The translations under genes and the position numbers were made by a program. A stretch of 64,000 nucleotides of DNA. Source: Lentilactobacillus curieae (lineage in GTDB: Bacteria > Bacillota > Bacilli > Lactobacillales > Lactobacillaceae). Positions 43,525 through 53,242 of this stretch are shown in pieces (position 1 is the stretch's first letter; the number at the start of each line of letters is the position of its first letter). Location: assembly GCF_000785105.2 (NCBI RefSeq), contig NZ_CP018906.1, forward strand, positions 682,001-746,000. Direction: 5' to 3'. The notes under the pieces were generated by a model. That model was not told the DNA's origin. It ran no database searches and saw only the letters and a list, made by a program, of their open reading frames with translations.

Positions 43525-44883
43525 TTAATCCATCTTTTTAGTCGAATCTTTAATAATAAATACCAAAATCATGGCAAAAATTTCCAAAAGCAAAAAAGTT
43601 AGGAATACCGCGGAAAAGTTCCCGTTTCCTAAAATAACCGTAGCGATAACCACCGCAGTCGATCCCATGATTTGCCGAATTGTAGCAATAATCGACGACC
43701 CATGAGGAATCAAATCATCTGTAAGTGAATTGGCACCTAAAGTTGTGGCGGGCATCATCGCAAATGCGTTACCCGCTTCAACAACCATCGATCCAATAAT
43801 TGCTAGCCAAACATTGTGTAATCCACTAATTGAAAGTAATAATAACCAGCCGACGATAAATAGACCAAATCCAATCATAATTGTTGGCTTAAAACCAACC
43901 CTATCAGCCATTTTACCGCTTCTACGGTTTAACCAAGATAATAATGCAGCAGCTGGAACCAAGGCTAATCCAGACCAAAGAGGTGTCATTCCAAGTACTT
44001 GTTGATAGTAGAGCGGCATGATAATTGTCACAGTTATTAGTGACATATAGGAAAGTGAAGTTAATGCAACACCTAAATCAAAATTACCGATTTTTAAAAT
44101 GTCCAGTCGCAATAAAGGTTCCTTTGATGCCAGTTGCCGTTGTACAAACAAACCCAGTAGCACTAAAGAAATTACTAAGATAATCCAGTTACCGTAATTG
44201 CCACTAGTCATTTGTTTGATTTCATTAATAAAATACAACAATCCAATTATTCCGAGCGAGTAAAACACTGATAGAAAGTCAAAACGAGTAGCTTTAATTT
44301 CTCTTGGGCTAATAATCGTTCTCGATGCTAACAAAAATACCACAACCAATACGATTAAAAAGAGACCAAAAATCGCTTGCCAATTTAAAACTTGGAGAAC
44401 AACACCTGAAATGATTGGTCCAACTGCTAAAGCAGAACCCATTACAAGACCAACAGTACCCATAATTGCACCACGGTGCTCCTGTGGTGTAATCTCCAAA
44501 ATAATTGATTGGTACGAAGGAAATAAGATTCCGACACTGACTGCTTCCATTAGCCGACCAACCATCATAATTGGAAAGTTTGGCGCAAATATTATTATGA
44601 TTGTCCCAATCGCAAAAATTGCCAGTAAGGTTAAATACAGTGGTTTGAATTTAAAGTTATCCATCAGCCAAGGAGATAGTGGCATAACCACAGACATAAC
44701 TAGCATAAACCCAGTGGTTAGCCATGCGACTGTACTAGCTGGTAGGTTAAAGTAGCGCATAAACGTTGGGTATGCAGTCGATAGTGCTGACTGACTAATT
44801 GACATTGTAAAAGTTCCAACCAGCAAAGTGGCAACAAACCACTTTCTGGCTTTATTTGAAAGTTCCAAAGTAGATTCCCCCAA
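43525..44883 (-). CDS. MFS drug transporter, DHA2 (EmrB/QacA) type
   Basis: About 452 aa with some fourteen hydrophobic segments. LSTAYPTFMRYFNLPASTVAWLTTGFMLV and GRLMEAVSVGILFP are typical of the 14-segment proton-antiport multidrug exporters. The start is uncertain: a TTG at 44883 has no site, while a TTG at 44868 has GGGGGAA six bases upstream and is preferred by spacing. It stands alone; no regulator is adjacent. Confidence 0.85.
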   Translation of the reverse strand: MGESTLELSNKARKWFVATLLVGTFTMSISQSALSTAYPTFMRYFNLPASTVAWLTTGFMLVMSVVMPLSPWLMDNFKFKPLYLTLLAIFAIGTIIIIFAPNFPIMMVGRLMEAVSVGILFPSYQSIILEITPQEHRGAIMGTVGLVMGSALAVGPIISGVVLQVLNWQAIFGLFLIVLVVVFLLASRTIISPREIKATRFDFLSVFYSLGIIGLLYFINEIKQMTSGNYGNWIILVISLVLLGLFVQRQLASKEPLLRLDILKIGNFDLGVALTSLSYMSLITVTIIMPLYYQQVLGMTPLWSGLALVPAAALLSWLNRRSGKMADRVGFKPTIMIGFGLFIVGWLLLLSISGLHNVWLAIIGSMVVEAGNAFAMMPATTLGANSLTDDLIPHGSSIIATIRQIMGSTAVVIATVILGNGNFSAVFLTFLLLEIFAMILVFIIKDSTKKMD

Positions 44884-44900
44884 AAATATATTTATAAAAA

Positions 44901-44934
44901 AGGCAGGAAATCAACATTCTTCGATTTCCTGCCT
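44901..44934 (-). terminator. Terminator of the mntH-usp operon
   Basis: AGGCAGGAAATC pairs with GATTTCCTGCCT; on the minus strand the stem is followed by T6. Confidence 0.88.
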
Positions 44935-44966
44935 ATAAGCTAAATTGCTTGCCAATTTTAATTAAA

Positions 44967-45419
44967 TTATTCTCTTACAACCATAACTGAAATTGGTGAA
45001 TACTTAGCCATGTATGCAGCTTGGGAACCAAAATACTTTCTGATTCCTGTTTTTGAAAGTGAACCAATAATTAACAAATCAGCATCCGCAGCTGGAATAA
45101 CGTTCTTAACGATTGTTTCTCCGGCTTCGCCTTCATCAATAATCATTTCAACATTCTTAACACCGGCTCTAAGTGCCAAATCACGATATTTAGAGATATG
45201 ATCCGCTAACTCATCACGCTTACCGTGAACAAAGTCCTTATTGAGAGCTTCATAAACATTCATATCTTCATGTTCAAGAATTGAAGCAATGATTAATGTT
45301 GCATCAGAACTTCTTGCTTCACGAATTGCGTATCTAAATGCTAGTTGGGCATCTTCTGAATCATCAACTCCAACCAGAATTCTTTTAAAATTTTTATGTT
45401 CTTCCTGCTTTTGTTGCAT
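44967..45419 (-). CDS. Universal stress protein (UspA family)
   Basis: 150 aa. N-terminal KRILVGVDDSEDAQLAFRYA and C-terminal LLIIGSLSKTGIRKYFGSQAAY have the nucleotide-binding pattern of ATP-binding Usp proteins. It follows mntH by 31 bp on the same strand, a pairing common in lactobacilli, so it may be tied to manganese or acid/oxidative stress. Followed by a terminator. Confidence 0.9.
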   Translation of the reverse strand: MQQKQEEHKNFKRILVGVDDSEDAQLAFRYAIREARSSDATLIIASILEHEDMNVYEALNKDFVHGKRDELADHISKYRDLALRAGVKNVEMIIDEGEAGETIVKNVIPAADADLLIIGSLSKTGIRKYFGSQAAYMAKYSPISVMVVRE

Positions 45420-45450
45420 GGAATTCCCCTTCTTTCAACCATCACAATTT

Positions 45451-47013
45451 TTATTTATCTGAACCAGAAACAACTCTCTTGTTACCACGATATAAATCAT
45501 AAATTGTCCAAGCTAATAGCGCCAAAATGAGAACGATTAAAACATAAGCAATTATGTTCGCCATATCAGTCTGGGCTGGGGTAGGATTTGCACCAAAGAA
45601 TTCAGCAATTGAATCTGGTAATCCCTTTAAGTTCAAGAATGTTAAGGCAATAACTGATATCCAGCCAAATAACTTAACTAAGAATGAGTTCTTAAATCTG
45701 TCACCCATTTCTTCCTTTGAGTTAGTCATCAAAAGAAGTGGCAACATTGAAAATGGTAAAGCGAAAGCAAGGAACACCTGAGAATTATTCATCAGCGTAT
45801 TCAGAGCCTCATGTTGCTTAATAGCTGATTGACCACTTGTCATTGCCACACTAAGAAGTACGGGAATAACTGAAATCAAACGGGTTACCAAACGACGAAG
45901 CCATAGTGGCATCTTCATGTGGATGAAACCTTCCATAATAACTTGCCCTGTCAAAGTACCCGTAATGGTTGAATTTTGACCTGAAGCCAATAAGGCAACG
46001 GCGAACAGAACTGACAAGATTCCTGATTTAGCAACTGCGATTAAAATTCCGTTACTCAATACAGAAGTATCTGAAAGAGCTTGGAACAAACCGAAGAACG
46101 ATGGATCCTTAACTGCACCAGTCTTGAACACAGCAACACCCATGATCAATAGTAATGAGTTAACGATGAATGCAAATGAAAGTTGGATGTTTGAATCCCA
46201 TGTTGAGAATCGAACAGTTCTTGCAACATCTTCTTCATCATCATGATCAACTTTTCTTGTTTGAGAAACAGCTGAATGCAGATATAGGTTATGGGGCATA
46301 ACAGTTGCTCCGATGATTCCCAAAGCACCTTGAAGTGGGTTCATCCCACCAATTTCAGGTGAACTTGAAAATGTTTGTGGAGTTGGGATTAATCCCTTAG
46401 CAACTCCAAGCCAGTCTGGTTTTGATAATGCTACTTGATAAACGAAAACAAATAGGATAACCATGATTAAAGCAACAACGATTGCTTCGATCTTTCTGAA
46501 ACCAATTTTCGTTAACAATAGTAAAAGCAAAACATCAAATACTGTGATAAATACCGCATAAACTAATGGAATGTGGAACAACAAGTATAGGGCAATCGCA
46601 GCACCAATAACTTCTGCGATATCTGTTGCCATAATTGCTAACTCTGTTAAAATCCATAAAACAATTCCTAATGATTTACTTGTTCTTGCCCGAATAGCTT
46701 GCGCCAAATCCATCTGCGTCACAATGCCCAGTTTAGCCGCCATGTATTGAAGTAACATTGCAATTAAACTCGACATTAAGATTACAGACATCAATAGGTA
46801 TTGAAAACTTTGTCCACCAGAAATTGATGTTGACCAGTTACCTGGATCCATGTATCCAACAGCTACTAATGCGCCAGGTCCTGAATACATAAATAGTGTC
46901 TTCCAGAATCCTTTACCCTTTGGTACTTCAACGGTTCCGTTGATTTCCTCTAAAGAACGACCATTTGCGTAGTGAATTAAGCCCTTCTTCTTTGGATTTT
47001 TGTTATTATCCAT
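45451..47013 (-). CDS. mntH: Nramp-type Mn(II)/H+ symporter
   Basis: 520 aa with eleven to twelve membrane segments. The two Nramp metal-site motifs are present: DPGN in [14 protein letters not shown] and MPHN in [13 protein letters not shown]. It imports manganese, which lactobacilli accumulate to high levels. AGAGGAGGT precedes the ATG. It forms an operon with the usp gene. I see no MntR-like palindrome upstream. Confidence 0.94.
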   Translation of the reverse strand: MDNNKNPKKKGLIHYANGRSLEEINGTVEVPKGKGFWKTLFMYSGPGALVAVGYMDPGNWSTSISGGQSFQYLLMSVILMSSLIAMLLQYMAAKLGIVTQMDLAQAIRARTSKSLGIVLWILTELAIMATDIAEVIGAAIALYLLFHIPLVYAVFITVFDVLLLLLLTKIGFRKIEAIVVALIMVILFVFVYQVALSKPDWLGVAKGLIPTPQTFSSSPEIGGMNPLQGALGIIGATVMPHNLYLHSAVSQTRKVDHDDEEDVARTVRFSTWDSNIQLSFAFIVNSLLLIMGVAVFKTGAVKDPSFFGLFQALSDTSVLSNGILIAVAKSGILSVLFAVALLASGQNSTITGTLTGQVIMEGFIHMKMPLWLRRLVTRLISVIPVLLSVAMTSGQSAIKQHEALNTLMNNSQVFLAFALPFSMLPLLLMTNSKEEMGDRFKNSFLVKLFGWISVIALTFLNLKGLPDSIAEFFGANPTPAQTDMANIIAYVLIVLILALLAWTIYDLYRGNKRVVSGSDK

Positions 47014-47081
47014 AGCGGATACCTCCTCTTAGTGCGTGTTTAACACCACCGTTTATACTATCACAATTTTTTCAAAAAGAA

Positions 47082-47120
47082 ACCCCCAAAAATGCCCGTA
47101 GACGGGCATTTTCAGGGGGT
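47082..47120 (-). terminator. Terminator of the EF-hand-like-loop gene
   Basis: CCCCC and AAAATGCCCGT pair with ACGGGCATTTT and GGGGG; on the minus strand a T-rich run follows. Confidence 0.85.
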
Positions 47121-47191
47121 AATTAGTTCAAAAACTTCAACAGTCATAGCTATGAAAGCGTTCCCTATAAGTTGAATAATCTGTAATGGTT

Positions 47192-47749
47192 CTAATCTAA
47201 TTTAACAATTTTTCCAGTAGCAATTGGTAATGTCGTGTGGGGGTCATACATCCCCACTGATCCTTGAACTGTATCAGGAAATTCCATATCTGCAGGAACG
47301 CCATGAATATAGATTACCCGTTTATCCAAGCGTAAATCATCATCATTGAAAACTTCTTTAAACTTGGCACTAATTTCTGATAGCGGAACTTTTTTCTCAT
47401 AGTGATAGTGACCAGTAGAATCAGAAACTGGGTAAGTATCAGTCAAGACATTCATCTCTTCAGGGGCATCGTTAAAAGGCACCATTGTAGTCCCTGAAAC
47501 CGGCTCAGTTTCCGGCAAGTCTACATAACCATCACCATTAGTGTCTTGGGCTTCAGTTGCTGGTTCCGCATCTTTACCATCTGGGAATCCATGAAAATGC
47601 ATCCAGTGCTCTGTATTTGGAGAAGTTCCTTCCATAGTAATTTCTACATCTAGTTGGTCGCCATCAATAGTAAAAGTAGCCACTCCTGTAGCACTGGTTC
47701 CAATCTTGTTGCCATTTAACGGTTCAATCTTTGCTTCATACTTTGTCAT
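47192..47749 (-). CDS. Unknown cytoplasmic protein with EF-hand-like loop (CHRD-like)
   Basis: 185 aa from the ATG at 47749 (AAAGGAG seven bases upstream). No signal peptide. The N-terminal half (ATGVATFTIDGDQLDVEITMEG, then HWMHFHGF) resembles CHRD/SOD-like beta domains. Residues 69-80, DTNGDGYVDLPE, are a textbook EF-hand loop with Asp/Asn/Asp/Asp/Glu at positions 1, 3, 5, 9 and 12. A second His cluster GHYHYEKK follows. Metal binding seems likely, but function is unknown. It stands alone next to mntH. Confidence 0.65.
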   Translation of the reverse strand: MTKYEAKIEPLNGNKIGTSATGVATFTIDGDQLDVEITMEGTSPNTEHWMHFHGFPDGKDAEPATEAQDTNGDGYVDLPETEPVSGTTMVPFNDAPEEMNVLTDTYPVSDSTGHYHYEKKVPLSEISAKFKEVFNDDDLRLDKRVIYIHGVPADMEFPDTVQGSVGMYDPHTTLPIATGKIVKLD

Positions 47750-47835
47750 CAAATCACTCCTTTTGTTTAGTTGACTTAAGTATAGTCAATAAATAGATTG
47801 CGAACAATTTATATGCAATATTTTTTATTTGGTTA

Positions 47836-47871
47836 TTGACTTTAGATGCCGTGGTGTTTATATTTACCACG
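47836..47871 (+). promoter_or_regulatory. Promoter with inverted repeat for the MacB-like gene
   Basis: TTGACT (47836-47841) and TATATT (47859-47864) are exactly 17 bp apart. CGTGGT at 47850-47855 and ACCACG at 47866-47871 form an inverted repeat that brackets the -10 box, a likely operator. The regulator is not identified. Confidence 0.7.
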
Positions 47872-47897
47872 TGTTGCATAAATAAGGAGGAACATCC

Positions 47898-49880
47898 ATG
47901 GCATTTCTAGAACTACATGACATCCATAAGTCATACTACCTAGGAAGCGAAGAATTTCCCGTTCTAAAGGGAATTGACCTCAATCTCGAACGAGGCGAAT
48001 TCGTTTCCATTTTAGGTGAGTCTGGTGGCGGTAAATCAACGTTGATGAACATTATCGGTGGGCTTGACCGAAACTTTGATGGTGCGGTCATCGTTGATGG
48101 TAAGAAACTGGATCACAGTAAAGAAAAACAATTAGACAATTATCGGAGAAGTACCATTGGTTACATTTACCAATCTTACAATCTAATAAGTCATCTAAAC
48201 ATCGTTGATAATATTTTGGTGTCACTAGATATGACCAAATTAAGCAACGCTGAAAGAAAGCAACGGGCAATCGACTTGCTAACTCAAGTCGGCCTAGGAG
48301 ATCAGCTAAAAAAGCATCCCAATCAATTGTCTGGTGGTCAAAAGCAACGGGTCGCAATTGCTAGAGCGTTAGCTAGTGACCCCGATATCATTATCGCAGA
48401 TGAGCCAACTGGTGCCTTAGATTCACAAAACACTAAAGAAGTTTTAGAAATTCTAGAAAAAATTGCTGCCGAAGGTCGGCTAGTAATAACCGTTACTCAT
48501 TCACAGGATGTTGCTAATTACGGGACTAGGATTGTCCACCTTGCGGATGGAAAGCTAGATGGTGATACTCGATTAAAGCCAGCTTTCCCAATTCCTAGTA
48601 ATACTGAAAAAATCGAATCCAAACCACTTTCAGCTGGTGCCAGCTACAACAATGCCTTTAAGCATTTAAAATACAACTTCTGGCGTAATTCTTTGATTAT
48701 GATTGGAACCGCAATTGGGTTGTTTGCGGTCTTACTATTTAGTGGACTTGGGAACGGAGTTAGTGCGTTTATTCAGAACCAAATCAACTCTATGGTTAAC
48801 CCAAACTCAGTCACCGTAATGAAAAATCCGTCTGGTAAAAAGATGAGTACCGCTGCATTCCAAGCATCAATGAGCAAGTTTGCAAGCCAGCCACAAAAGA
48901 TGTTGGTTAAAGACTCGGAAGTTGCTAAACTGAGGGATATAAAAAATGTAGATAAAGTTGAGCCTGGATACCAACTCAGCACATACACCCTCTCTAGAGG
49001 TAGAAAGAACTCAAACGGAAACGGACTACAAACTTGGTCAAAGGCGTTTGCGACTAACACCATTCAAACCGGTCACAAACCTGGAAATAATGAAATTGTC
49101 ATCAGTAAGAACGAGGCCATTTCATTATCAAGTGGTAAAAATTACAAAAATCTGATTGGCAAAAAGATCAAGCTATCACTACCTTGGATCACTTCTAAAA
49201 ATCATCCCGTTCAAGTAAAAGGAACCTTGAAAGTTGTTGGTTTTACAAAGGGTGGCAGCGCATCAATTCCTGCCGCAACAAACTTCAGTACAATGAAACA
49301 ACTACTTAAAGATGCCAAGGCGGAAACTAAGGCAAACTACATTTCCGTCAACATCAAAAAGAGTACTCAAGTTAAGCAAGCTGCCAAAGACATTAAAAAC
49401 ATCAAGTCAGATGGTAAATACACCTTTGGTTCAATTACCGTCGGTGAAATTTTAGATACCGTTAACCAATACGTTCAAATCGCTACAATCTTGTTGGCTG
49501 CAATTGCGGGAATCTCATTAATCGTTTCTGCTCTGATGATCATCGTCACGATGTACATGTCCGTTTCAGAAAGAACTAAAGAAATTGGAATTCTGCGTGC
49601 ATTAGGCGCTAGGAAGAAAGACATTAGACGATTATTCACAGCTGAATCAGTATTTATTGGTTTATTCTCCGCTGCAATTGCCTTAGTTATCGCGTGGGGC
49701 GCAGCAATTGGACTGAACAATGTCCTATACGGAATCGTCAAATATAACATGGTGCAGATAACTCCAACTAATATAATTGTTACGGTTATTATCGCACTAA
49801 TTATTTCATTCATCGCCGCGCTAATGCCATCACGTCGGGCTTCTAGACTTAACCCAATTGATGCGTTAGCTGCAGATTAA
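47898..49880 (+). CDS. MacB-like ABC transporter, fused ATPase and FtsX-type permease
   Basis: 660 aa. Residues 1-230 are an ABC ATPase: Walker A GESGGGKST, signature LSGGQKQRV, Walker B IIIADEPTGALDS. After a linker come one membrane segment (about 255-280), a large extracellular domain of about 240 residues, and three C-terminal segments of the FtsX fold (VSERTKEIGILRALGA). ATPase and permease fused in one chain is the MacB arrangement; it exports peptides or lipidic compounds, or senses cell-wall stress. No histidine kinase is next to it. Confidence 0.88.
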   Translation: MAFLELHDIHKSYYLGSEEFPVLKGIDLNLERGEFVSILGESGGGKSTLMNIIGGLDRNFDGAVIVDGKKLDHSKEKQLDNYRRSTIGYIYQSYNLISHLNIVDNILVSLDMTKLSNAERKQRAIDLLTQVGLGDQLKKHPNQLSGGQKQRVAIARALASDPDIIIADEPTGALDSQNTKEVLEILEKIAAEGRLVITVTHSQDVANYGTRIVHLADGKLDGDTRLKPAFPIPSNTEKIESKPLSAGASYNNAFKHLKYNFWRNSLIMIGTAIGLFAVLLFSGLGNGVSAFIQNQINSMVNPNSVTVMKNPSGKKMSTAAFQASMSKFASQPQKMLVKDSEVAKLRDIKNVDKVEPGYQLSTYTLSRGRKNSNGNGLQTWSKAFATNTIQTGHKPGNNEIVISKNEAISLSSGKNYKNLIGKKIKLSLPWITSKNHPVQVKGTLKVVGFTKGGSASIPAATNFSTMKQLLKDAKAETKANYISVNIKKSTQVKQAAKDIKNIKSDGKYTFGSITVGEILDTVNQYVQIATILLAAIAGISLIVSALMIIVTMYMSVSERTKEIGILRALGARKKDIRRLFTAESVFIGLFSAAIALVIAWGAAIGLNNVLYGIVKYNMVQITPTNIIVTVIIALIISFIAALMPSRRASRLNPIDALAAD

Positions 49881-49892
49881 TCGAAACCAAAT

Positions 49893-49929
49893 AAGCACGA
49901 CTAATCGTTTGAATTAGTTGTGCTTTTTA
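49893..49929 (+). terminator. Rho-independent terminator
   Basis: AAGCACGACTAAT pairs with ATTAGTTGTGCTT (one G-T), followed by T-rich sequence. Confidence 0.85.
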
Positions 49930-50019
49930 TTTGTCCAAATTTTTAGCTGGTGCTATATTATCTCCCATAAAAATAAAAGTTACTTTTTGTAAGCCATTAT
50001 CCATAAGGGGGATCTTGTC

Positions 50020-50844
50020 ATGATTAATGCACAAAAAAAGGCAACTTTAACTCAATCAAACATGGTCAGACCATTAATTTTCGTAACAATTGGAATTTAT
50101 CTTGTTTATATTTTTGCATCACGATTAATAGAATTACTGGTTCCCAATTATGGAATCAATTCAGTGATTCACATTGTGCTGGTAGCTTCAATTTCATTTG
50201 GAATCATGGCCATCGCTAAGAAATTCAACTTTCATTTAAACTATTCACTTGGAAACTTACGTGGATTAGTTAGAGTCCTACCAATGATTGTAATTGGTAT
50301 GTGGTACTTCTTTTTAAATACACTGCCACAGGTAATTAATAATACCAGCGATTGGCTTAATATGGGTATTGGTAAGAATATGGCAGACGTTTTGTATGGA
50401 ATTTCAGCAGGATTTTGGGAAGAAACTTTTCTTCGTGGATTCTTACTAGCCGGTTTATTATTAGCATTTAGCACTGGTAAAAATTCCGGAATAAAAGCGG
50501 TGATTTACTCAGCACTAATTTTTGGTGCAATGCACATTACTAACTTGATGAACCCTGGGTCATCCCTTTTAGGCGTCTTTCAACAAATGGTTTACGCAGC
50601 AATCTTTGGCGTTTTATTCGGAGTACTCTACCTCCACACCCATACCTTAGTTTATGGAATCATTATCCACTCTGTCTATGATTTTGCCAGTTTCATGTCA
50701 GCACCTAAAGGCGCTTTAGCTGGCGATGCCGTGATACAGTGGAATGGCTTTATTGTGGTATTCGGTTCGATGTTATTAGTAGCTTTATTTTATCTATTTG
50801 CGTTTAGAAAATATAACCAAACGTTGGTAGAACATATTAAATAA
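50020..50844 (+). CDS. CPBP-family intramembrane metalloprotease
   Basis: 274 aa with about eight membrane segments. The CPBP motifs are present in order: EETFLRG (Glu-Glu-x3-Arg), FGAMH (Phe-x3-His) and IIIHSVYD (His-x3-Asp). Gram-positive members often cleave peptides or confer immunity to their own bacteriocins, but no bacteriocin gene is near. AAGGGGG lies upstream of the ATG, and the gene ends at a strong terminator. Confidence 0.88.
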   Translation: MINAQKKATLTQSNMVRPLIFVTIGIYLVYIFASRLIELLVPNYGINSVIHIVLVASISFGIMAIAKKFNFHLNYSLGNLRGLVRVLPMIVIGMWYFFLNTLPQVINNTSDWLNMGIGKNMADVLYGISAGFWEETFLRGFLLAGLLLAFSTGKNSGIKAVIYSALIFGAMHITNLMNPGSSLLGVFQQMVYAAIFGVLFGVLYLHTHTLVYGIIIHSVYDFASFMSAPKGALAGDAVIQWNGFIVVFGSMLLVALFYLFAFRKYNQTLVEHIK

Positions 50845-50851
50845 CTAAGTT

Positions 50852-50883
50852 AAAAAACTGCTAACAGATGTTAGCAGTTTTTT
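50852..50883. terminator. Bidirectional terminator
   Basis: A perfect 14-bp stem (AAAAAACTGCTAAC and complement) with loop AGAT. Confidence 0.92.
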
Positions 50884-50889
50884 AGTTTA

Positions 50890-52251
50890 TTATTTATTTT
50901 TTCTAGTCAATCTCATAATGACAACATACAAAATTGCTGCCAAAATCATCGACACGAAAGTCGCACCAACTGTATTTACAATCCATGGTACCATCTTGAA
51001 CAGGCTATAGCTGACAACAGCAACTGCCCACACAATAATAGCAACCCAATTAATTCCAAACTGATACCAGTACTTACCATTAATTCTGGTAAACTCAGTG
51101 GTATCATACGTTGATTTTTCAAGAAGATAATAATCAGCTAAGAATATTGCAATTTCTGGGCCCAGGAACATCCCAATTCCATCCAAGAATGCTGTGAAAA
51201 CTCCTAGGAAAGTTGAATAAAAAACAGGAATAAAGGTAACGAATGTCGCAATAATTGTAACTAGGATAATGCTAGGAGTTAGCTTTAATCGCTTAGTCAT
51301 ATTGGTCAACGCAGAACCCGCAGCCATTAAGTTGACCGCATTGGCAGTGGTACTAGTAATAATAATTACTAACATTGCTAAGATCCCTAAACCAAGTTTG
51401 CTGGCAATCGTTGATGGGTCCGAATTATTCGCATCAAAGTGACCCAAAGTAATGGCAGTTGCTAATGTTGAAATTGTCCCGACCATAGTAAACCAGAACA
51501 ATCCGAGGTTGGCACCCAAGAACGGTGCCCACGTCGCACTACTTTCTCGTTTAGAAAATCTCGTAAAATCACTGCCGGCAGTGACCCAGGCAAGGTTAAA
51601 TGCTGCCAAAACGTCAATTGCCTGACCAGGTGTCATTCGCACGTCTGCAGCTGGACGGTAGGAAACAATTTGGCTAAATGATACATGTTTAAACACAACA
51701 TAACTTTCCCAAATTACCAAAATGAAAACTAGCACAATTCCGACTCGCTCAATGATTCTGACGGATTTTTCTCCCATTGAGGTGCTAAGAATGTGGAGAA
51801 TACTCATGACGATGATTCCACATATTAGCCCCTTCATCCCTCCTGGCTTTCCGTAAACTGGCCATCCTAGAAGGTCATGCAAGATGTAACTAATTGATGT
51901 TGCAGCGATAAACGTATTAACCGCTGCCCAACCAATAAATTGAACTAGATTGATTACGGAAGGCAAAAAGCTACCTCGAAGCCCAAATGATGCTCTAGTC
52001 AAGGCCATCGATGAAATTCCAGTATCGTAGCCCATCTTCGCCGCAAGGGCTAACAGAATGTATGAAATTACTCCCGCAACTACCATTGTTACAGATGCCG
52101 TCGCAAATCCACACGCAGCCATTACTCCCCCAACGTACCAAGTTCCATTATTAGCATTGGCTCCAACCCAAGTGGCAAACATGTCCCAGAACGACTGATG
52201 CCGATGTTGTTTTTCAATAACTTCAATTTGACCAAACCGTTTTTCTTCCAT
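50890..52251 (-). CDS. NCS1-family nucleobase permease (CodB-like)
   Basis: 453 aa with twelve membrane segments of the NCS1 cytosine/uracil/allantoin family: N-terminal FWDMFATWVGANANNGTWYVG, then FIGWAAVNTFIAATS and GSDFTRFSKR. The leader has a textbook PyrR-type attenuator, so the substrate is most likely a pyrimidine base (uracil or cytosine) that feeds salvage when UMP is low. No deaminase gene is adjacent. Confidence 0.88.
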   Translation of the reverse strand: MEEKRFGQIEVIEKQHRHQSFWDMFATWVGANANNGTWYVGGVMAACGFATASVTMVVAGVISYILLALAAKMGYDTGISSMALTRASFGLRGSFLPSVINLVQFIGWAAVNTFIAATSISYILHDLLGWPVYGKPGGMKGLICGIIVMSILHILSTSMGEKSVRIIERVGIVLVFILVIWESYVVFKHVSFSQIVSYRPAADVRMTPGQAIDVLAAFNLAWVTAGSDFTRFSKRESSATWAPFLGANLGLFWFTMVGTISTLATAITLGHFDANNSDPSTIASKLGLGILAMLVIIITSTTANAVNLMAAGSALTNMTKRLKLTPSIILVTIIATFVTFIPVFYSTFLGVFTAFLDGIGMFLGPEIAIFLADYYLLEKSTYDTTEFTRINGKYWYQFGINWVAIIVWAVAVVSYSLFKMVPWIVNTVGATFVSMILAAILYVVIMRLTRKNK

Positions 52252-52267
52252 AATAGCTCCTAACTAA

Positions 52268-52406
52268 AAATCCCCTTATGCGCCGTGGCATAAGGGGATT
52301 TCAGCAGTCTATAACTGTTGTTAAGTCGTTCCTTATAGCCTCACGGGACTAATTAAAGGTTTAATTTCTAATGATTGATTATACGGTCAAATTGACATTC
52401 GCGCAA
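52268..52406 (-). promoter_or_regulatory. Promoter and PyrR-type attenuator of the nucleobase permease
   Basis: On the minus strand TTGCGC (52406-52401) and TATAAT (52383-52378) are 17 bp apart. Downstream, AGTCCCGTGAGGCT (52350-52337) fits the PyrR consensus ARUCCNGNGAGGYU at every position. It is followed by a 14-bp perfect terminator stem (52301-52268; TCCCCTTATGC arm) and T5. When UMP-bound PyrR holds the first loop, the terminator should form. This hairpin also blocks read-through from the adjacent dehydrogenase gene. Confidence 0.9.
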
Positions 52407-52411
52407 TAGCT

Positions 52412-53170
52412 TTATTGAGCTAAATATCCACCATCAACAACAAATTCTGATCCAGTAGCAAATTTAGATTCGTCGGATGCAAGGTAAACACACATATATG
52501 CAATATCGTTAGGTTCGCCGATATGTCCCATTGGTGTTTGAGTTCTTTGTGATTGAGCCTCTTCAGCACCTGGAATATCATCTACCAATGGTGTCTTAAT
52601 GTAACCTGGGTGAACTGTGTTAACCCGAACATCATAATCATTCAGCGAGCAGTGCAAAGCTGCTGACTTAGTCAATAAACGAACTCCACCCTTTGATGCG
52701 TTGTAGGCAGCTAAATTAGGATCCCCAACGAAGCCTTCAATTGATGACATATTGATAATTGAAGCCCCTAAATTCTTATTCTTCATGCGAATAATTCCTA
52801 ATTTAGTACCATAAAATACACCGTCAAGGTTAATTGACATCAACTTACGCCATTCTTCTGCAGTGGTATCTTCAATATTCTTAGCAAGTGCAATCCCAGC
52901 ATTATTTACTAATGTAGTAACCTGACCAAACGCTTTTTCCGTTTCATCAAATAGGTCAGTCCAACCCTGCTCATCTGATGCATCATGCTTAATAAACCGA
53001 ATTTGGTCTGGGGTGCCAATTTCTTTAGCAGCCTTTTCGCCAACCTCTTCTCGACGACCAGTGATTACAACCTTAGCGCCTTCTTCAACAAACTTTTGTG
53101 CAACTGCGTAACCAATCCCTAAAGTACCTCCAGTAACGATTGCAACTTTACCTTTTAATCTATCTGCCAT
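52412..53170 (-). CDS. adhR: (R)-specific alcohol dehydrogenase (short-chain)
   Basis: 252 aa from the ATG at 53170 (AAGGGGG upstream). It resembles the NADP- and Mg-dependent (R)-alcohol dehydrogenase of L. brevis/L. kefiri through its whole length as I recall it: same length, TGGTLGIG cofactor loop (13-20), NNAG, catalytic Ser in INMSSIEG, Tyr and Lys in YNASKG, and the final GGYLAQ, whose terminal Gln is typical. It reduces ketones such as acetophenone; the physiological substrate is unsettled. Confidence 0.92.
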   Translation of the reverse strand: MADRLKGKVAIVTGGTLGIGYAVAQKFVEEGAKVVITGRREEVGEKAAKEIGTPDQIRFIKHDASDEQGWTDLFDETEKAFGQVTTLVNNAGIALAKNIEDTTAEEWRKLMSINLDGVFYGTKLGIIRMKNKNLGASIINMSSIEGFVGDPNLAAYNASKGGVRLLTKSAALHCSLNDYDVRVNTVHPGYIKTPLVDDIPGAEEAQSQRTQTPMGHIGEPNDIAYMCVYLASDESKFATGSEFVVDGGYLAQ

Positions 53171-53242
53171 AAAAAAATCCCCCTTACTTGTTTTCATGTA
53201 AACGATATCACAATTTACCAATCAGCTGAAATAATTACTCTG

